DNA from: JAHDNZ01 sp036721855
Lineage (GTDB): Bacteria > Bacillota > DTU065
DNA length: 8,459 nucleotides
Reading direction: 5' to 3'
Assembly (NCBI GenBank): GCA_036721855.1
Contig: DAIMKF010000051.1
Coordinates: 1-8,459, forward strand
Shown here: piece by piece, positions 5,518 through 8,459 of the stretch
How the letters are laid out: every line of letters begins with the position of its first letter
How positions within the stretch are numbered: position 1 is the stretch's first letter
Position numbers and translations under genes: made by a program
The notes under the pieces: generated by a model
What the model was told of the DNA's origin: nothing
The model's input: the letters and a program-made list of their open reading frames with translations, nothing else
The model's database searches: none

Positions 5518-7227
5518 ATGTTACCAAGACCAGAACATCCTCGCCCAGATCTATATAGAAAAGACTGGTTGAATTTAAACGGTTACTGGGATTTTCGTTT
5601 TGATTTTGGTAAAAGTGGTTTTGAAGAGGGTGCTCCTAAAGGACTTGGTTTTGACAAGAAAATCATTGTACCGTTTGCTCCTGAAAGCGCACTTTCTGGT
5701 ATAACTTATACCGGATTTATGCCAAGTGTTTGGTATAAAAGGACAATTAAAATACCTGAAAAATATCAAGATAAAAGGGTTATTCTGCATTTTGGTGCAG
5801 TTGATTATAATGCTTCTGTTTACCTTAACAGCCATTTAGTTGGAGAGCACAGAGGCGGGTATACACCATTTCAAATAGATATTACAGATTATCTTTTAGA
5901 AGGAGAAAACCTTTTAATTGTAGGTGTCTATGACGAAAACCGCAGTGGACTTCAGCCAAGAGGCAAACAAGCACAAGCCTTGTATTCGTCAGGGTGTGAC
6001 TATACACGTACAACAGGTATTTGGCAGACTGTGTGGTTAGAATTTGTCTCACAAAACTATATTGAGGATTTACAGCTCATACCAGACTGGCATAATTGCC
6101 AAGTTATAATCTTTGGTTTTGTTAAAAAAAATACCAAAAGCCAAAACGGTAAAATTGCAGTTGAGGTTGCTTATGGTAATAAAATAGTTGGTGAAGGTTC
6201 TCAGCTTACAAACTGGGGTAGGTTTTTTCTACCAATCTCGCTTAATAAGAAAGTTTCATGGGGTATTGGTCAAGGAAACCTATATAATATTAAGCTTTAT
6301 TATGAAGATGATAGTGGCTCTAAAGATTTCCTGCAAACATATTTTGGTTTAAGGGCAATAGAGATCGATGGGAATAAAATTCTACTAAACGGGCGGCCAA
6401 TCTTTCAGCGCCTAGTACTCGATCAAGGCTATTATCCAGATGGAGTTTATACAGCCCGAGAAGACATTTTATTAAAAAATGATATTGAAATAGCACAATT
6501 ATTAGGGTTTGATGGGGCTAGACTGCACCAGAAAGTTTTTGAACCTCGCTACCTTTACTATGCTGATAAACTAGGTTACGTAACTTGGGCTGAATTTGGC
6601 AGTTGGGGATTAAAGTTAAATCAAGGCGAGGCTTGGAAAAACATTATCCCCCAATGGTGTGAAGTTGTAAAAAGAGATCGCAATCACCCTTCAATTATTA
6701 CCTGGTGTCCGTTAAATGAAACTGAAAGAGATCATGACAAGGAGCTACTAAAAGCACTTTATCAAATAAGCCATGATCTAGATGGTACTAGGCCAGTAAT
6801 TGACACTAGTGGTTATATACATGTTAAAACTGACATTTATGACACACATGACTATATTCAAGAACCAAACGATTTTCGTGAACGCTACATACAAAAAAAT
6901 CTTCCTGTAGTATTTCCTGATTTGGAAAAGTATGCCAAGCAACCTTATATTGTGAGTGAATATGGTGGAATCTGGTGGAATAAAGAAAAACAGGATAATG
7001 ATTGGGGTTATGGAGAAAGACCGCAATCTGAAGAAGAGTTCCTGGAACGTTTTCGTGGTTTAACACAGACACTGCTCAACTCTTCGAAAGTTAGTGGTTT
7101 TTGTTATACTCAACTATATGATGTGGAACAAGAAACAAATGGTTTACTTTCATATAATCGCAAACCAAAATTTTCTTTAGAGAAGATTAACAGCATTGTA
7201 ACCCAAAAAGCAGCTATTGAAAAATAA
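5518..7227 (+). CDS. Glycoside hydrolase family 2 enzyme (beta-galactosidase/glucuronidase type)
   Basis: 569 residues, preceded by AAAGGGAGG (5502-5510) with a 7-nt gap. Domains in order: GH2 sugar-binding jelly roll (about 14-176, with PRPEHPRPDL, WLNLNGYWDF and the typical VWYKRTIKIP and HFGAVDYNASVYLN segments), an Ig-like beta sandwich (about 178-278), and a TIM barrel (about 283-560). The acid/base Glu is E401 in WCPLNE (the family usually has W...NE), and the nucleophile is E481 in VSEYGG. RLHQK (335-339) replaces the better-known R..H.P motif, and WAE (357-359) is present; these mark a less studied GH2 branch. There is no signal peptide, so it should act in the cytoplasm on imported oligosaccharides. 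Activity is retaining exo-hydrolysis of a beta-linked sugar, but which one (galactose, glucuronic acid, mannose or other) cannot be told from sequence. It lies 24 nt after the DUF4855 gene, surely one operon, and is followed at once by a hairpin terminator. Confidence 0.92.
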   Translation: MLPRPEHPRPDLYRKDWLNLNGYWDFRFDFGKSGFEEGAPKGLGFDKKIIVPFAPESALSGITYTGFMPSVWYKRTIKIPEKYQDKRVILHFGAVDYNASVYLNSHLVGEHRGGYTPFQIDITDYLLEGENLLIVGVYDENRSGLQPRGKQAQALYSSGCDYTRTTGIWQTVWLEFVSQNYIEDLQLIPDWHNCQVIIFGFVKKNTKSQNGKIAVEVAYGNKIVGEGSQLTNWGRFFLPISLNKKVSWGIGQGNLYNIKLYYEDDSGSKDFLQTYFGLRAIEIDGNKILLNGRPIFQRLVLDQGYYPDGVYTAREDILLKNDIEIAQLLGFDGARLHQKVFEPRYLYYADKLGYVTWAEFGSWGLKLNQGEAWKNIIPQWCEVVKRDRNHPSIITWCPLNETERDHDKELLKALYQISHDLDGTRPVIDTSGYIHVKTDIYDTHDYIQEPNDFRERYIQKNLPVVFPDLEKYAKQPYIVSEYGGIWWNKEKQDNDWGYGERPQSEEEFLERFRGLTQTLLNSSKVSGFCYTQLYDVEQETNGLLSYNRKPKFSLEKINSIVTQKAAIEK

Positions 7228-7228
7228 T

Positions 7229-7262
7229 GAGGAGTTAAGCTTTTGAGCTTAACTCCTCTTCT
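7229..7262. terminator. Hairpin terminator between convergent GH2 and TetR genes
   Basis: GAGGAGTTAAGC (7229-7240) pairs perfectly with GCTTAACTCCTC (7247-7258) around a 6-nt loop. It starts one base after the GH2 stop codon. On the plus strand the tail is short (TTCT). On the minus strand the stem is followed by ATTATTTTT, a better T-rich tail, so it may also end the TetR transcript. Confidence 0.75.
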
Positions 7263-7345
7263 AGTTCGCTCGCATGGATTGGATGGGATATACTTAACAG
7301 CAAATTCGGGAAGCAGTACTAAAAAGACACTTATATTAGCGACAA

Positions 7346-8002
7346 CTAATCGGTAAACCCTAGTCTAAAGAGATCAATAAATTTGATGAGGATATTTTTA
7401 ATTTCTTCTAACTTATTAGACTCAGACATACTCCCATCCAAGATAAATTCCAAGTAAGTAGAGTTATGTTGTTTTTCGAGATAGTCTGGAATTATAAGAC
7501 TACAACGGTTAATAATAAAACCGGCAAAATCAAGATCTAACTCAAACCTTAGAAGGTTATTAGCAGCGGCATATTTAATAAATTCCGTCACAAACTCATC
7601 GCTTAAAAAGGCCATGGAACTAGGAAAGCTACCTAGAAGATCAGTGTTTTTTTCGTTAATAGTATTAAGAAAAAGCTTACTTTTAAGTGGATTTTTCAAG
7701 TCGAATTCAGCATTTAAAAGGAGCAAAGAGTTTAATAATTCGTAGAAGTCAGAGGGATAATCAGGTAAATTAAGAACTATATAAGTAAATTTTTCTCTAA
7801 CTGCAATTTCTACCAAGTACTGATAGAGGTCTCTTTTATTTTCAAAATACTGGTAGATGCTTCCCTTAGCTATACCTGCTAAATCAACGATTCGATTCAA
7901 TGAAGCTGAATTGTAATCATAAAGAGCAAACTCTTCAAGGGCAGTATTAATAAAATTCTGGCGTTTTTCTTCGGAGAGGTTGTAAAATGTCTGTTTGGGC
8001 AC
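7346..8002 (-). CDS. TetR/AcrR-family transcriptional regulator
   Basis: 218 residues from the GTG at 8002; a GTG nine bases upstream (8011) would add three residues. I chose 8002 because this family often begins MPKQTFFNLPEEKR, as the product does here (MPKQTFYNLSEEKR). Neither start has a Shine-Dalgarno sequence. The N-terminal TetR DNA-binding domain covers about residues 9-60: INTALEEFALYDYNSASLNRIV, then the helix-turn-helix AGIAKGSIYQYFENKRDLYQYL with recognition helix about 46-52. The remaining helical part (about 65-218) is the ligand-binding and dimerisation region, diverse as usual. It normally acts as a homodimeric repressor released by a small molecule. It is convergent with GH2 and separated from it by a terminator, so it is not in the glycan operon. 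No neighbouring transporter or oxidoreductase marks its target; self-regulation through its own upstream region is most likely. Confidence 0.9.
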   Translation of the reverse strand: MPKQTFYNLSEEKRQNFINTALEEFALYDYNSASLNRIVDLAGIAKGSIYQYFENKRDLYQYLVEIAVREKFTYIVLNLPDYPSDFYELLNSLLLLNAEFDLKNPLKSKLFLNTINEKNTDLLGSFPSSMAFLSDEFVTEFIKYAAANNLLRFELDLDFAGFIINRCSLIIPDYLEKQHNSTYLEFILDGSMSESNKLEEIKNILIKFIDLFRLGFTD

Positions 8003-8100
8003 AGATTTCACAAGTAAACCATAAATATTATCAATTGGGAGTATGTGGTCTACTTGCTTGCCTCCCTTCAGTTTATTTTGCTTTTATTACATATATAAAC

Positions 8101-8129
8101 AGTATAGCAAAAATTGGTAAACTGAGGAA
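8101..8129 (-). promoter_or_regulatory. Candidate extended -10 promoter for the TetR gene
   Basis: On the minus strand TGCTATACT (8101-8109) is an extended -10 (TGN plus TATACT, 5 of 6). The hexamer 17 nt upstream, TTCCTC (8124-8129), is a weak -35, which extended -10 promoters tolerate. Transcription would begin near 8094, about 90 nt before the start codon. Within this leader AAGGGAGG (8061-8068) looks like a ribosome site but has no start codon at a suitable distance. Confidence 0.35.
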
Positions 8130-8207
8130 GCAGTTTGTGTTTACTTTCCAGTGGGAGAAGCTAAAAGCTAAAAGGCTAAAATACTTGTTATTAAGATTAA
8201 GTAAAGA

Positions 8208-8285
8208 TTAGCAATCATTAATAATCATTAATAGCAGCTCCAAGGAAAGAAGGAGTTTTAAGAGAATTGTTTTAATGTAAATCAA
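8208..8285 (-). CDS. Possible 25-residue hydrophobic peptide
   Basis: A TTG at 8283-8285 follows AGGAGGAG (8293-8300) with a 7-nt gap, a near-ideal ribosome binding site. The frame encodes 25 residues: MIYIKT, then a Leu/Ile-rich core (ILLKLLLSLELLLMII), then NDC. That is enough for one membrane span. It lies upstream of the TetR gene on the same strand. Tiny one-span peptides are known as type I toxins or small regulators, but nothing here shows such a role, and Leu-rich frames arise by chance in AT-rich DNA. The strong ribosome site is the main support. Confidence 0.25.
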   Translation of the reverse strand: MIYIKTILLKLLLSLELLLMIINDC

Positions 8286-8459
8286 TATTAAACTCCTCCT
8301 AAACAGCGGAATTTCAGTGAGGAAGTAATATTAGACTAGAGTACATACAGAGGATATTCTTTAGCAGAGGTTTGGTTTGGGTTTTTAGTAACAAAGGTAT
8401 CTTTTAAGCATTCCTGTAAGGAATGAAATGAACTTTGAAAATTGAAAAACCTCCTGTTA
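8286..8459. other. End of window without recognisable gene; small hairpin
   Basis: No convincing coding frame on either strand. CATTCC (8409-8414) pairs with GGAATG (8420-8425) around a 5-nt loop. GGAGG read on the minus strand lies at 8450-8454, but no start codon follows. AGGAGTTT (8251-8258) pairs with AAACTCCT (8290-8297), so the ribosome site of the tiny peptide can be masked in a stem. Confidence 0.4.

Noticed and set aside
6778..7072. Minus-strand frames opposite the GH2 barrel
   Set aside because: Shadows of the catalytic region of GH2; no ribosome sites.
7987..8211. Plus-strand 74-codon frame with a GGAGAGG sequence (7973-7979) before its ATG
   Set aside because: Its start overlaps the TetR gene in antisense and the purine-rich site is the complement of the conserved NLSEEK codons; the product has no recognisable features beyond one hydrophobic stretch.
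8429..8452. ACTTTGAAAATTGAA-like string as seen in rRNA spacer and leader regions of Bacillota
   Set aside because: The string is short and AT-rich, and no rRNA gene or rRNA-type promoter is visible before the window ends.
1..8459. CRISPR arrays, tRNA or rRNA genes
   Set aside because: No regularly spaced repeats beyond the pair at 2-53, and no tRNA or rRNA signature was found on either strand by reading.

Overview
This AT-rich window (about one third G+C by eye) carries strong GGAGG-type ribosome binding sites before most genes, tight T-tailed hairpin terminators and a TetR gene. This points to an anaerobic, saccharolytic Bacillota-like bacterium. The sugar-binding protein has a signal peptide but no lipobox cysteine, so a two-membraned Bacillota lineage (Halanaerobiales or Negativicutes type) is a reasonable guess, but only an inference. 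No 16S, tRNA or other taxonomic marker is present.

Left part (1-2216), accessory in character: two imperfect 25-nt repeats (2-53) that look like transposase-binding sites; a short gene related to plasmid pRiA4b ORF-3 proteins (199-612); a small membrane protein (638-985); a 613-nt gene-free stretch; and an unrecognised membrane-anchored protein (1599-2159). The gene-free stretch holds a perfect 16-bp palindrome, a strong terminator, a probable group II (class C-like) intron remnant directly after that terminator, and a long hairpin with a Shine-Dalgarno sequence in its apical loop.

Central part (2184-7262), a compact glycan-use locus: an exported ABC-type sugar-binding protein on the minus strand (2234-3523) with no permease genes beside it. 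Divergent from it is a two-gene operon on the plus strand: an apparently exported protein with a concanavalin-like N-terminal domain and a DUF4855 domain (3781-5493), then a cytoplasmic glycoside hydrolase family 2 enzyme (5518-7227). The inferred division of labour is outside processing by the DUF4855 protein, capture by the binding protein, import by a permease encoded elsewhere, and final hydrolysis by GH2. Bidirectional hairpin terminators insulate both sides.

Right part (7263-8459): a TetR-family regulator on the minus strand, convergent with GH2; a possible 25-residue hydrophobic peptide upstream of it; and a final stretch of about 170 nt with no recognisable gene.

The most interesting content is the DUF4855-GH2-orphan binding protein set, because DUF4855 has no assigned activity that I know of. 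Second is the intron remnant sitting exactly where class C introns are known to insert. There is no CRISPR array, tRNA or rRNA.
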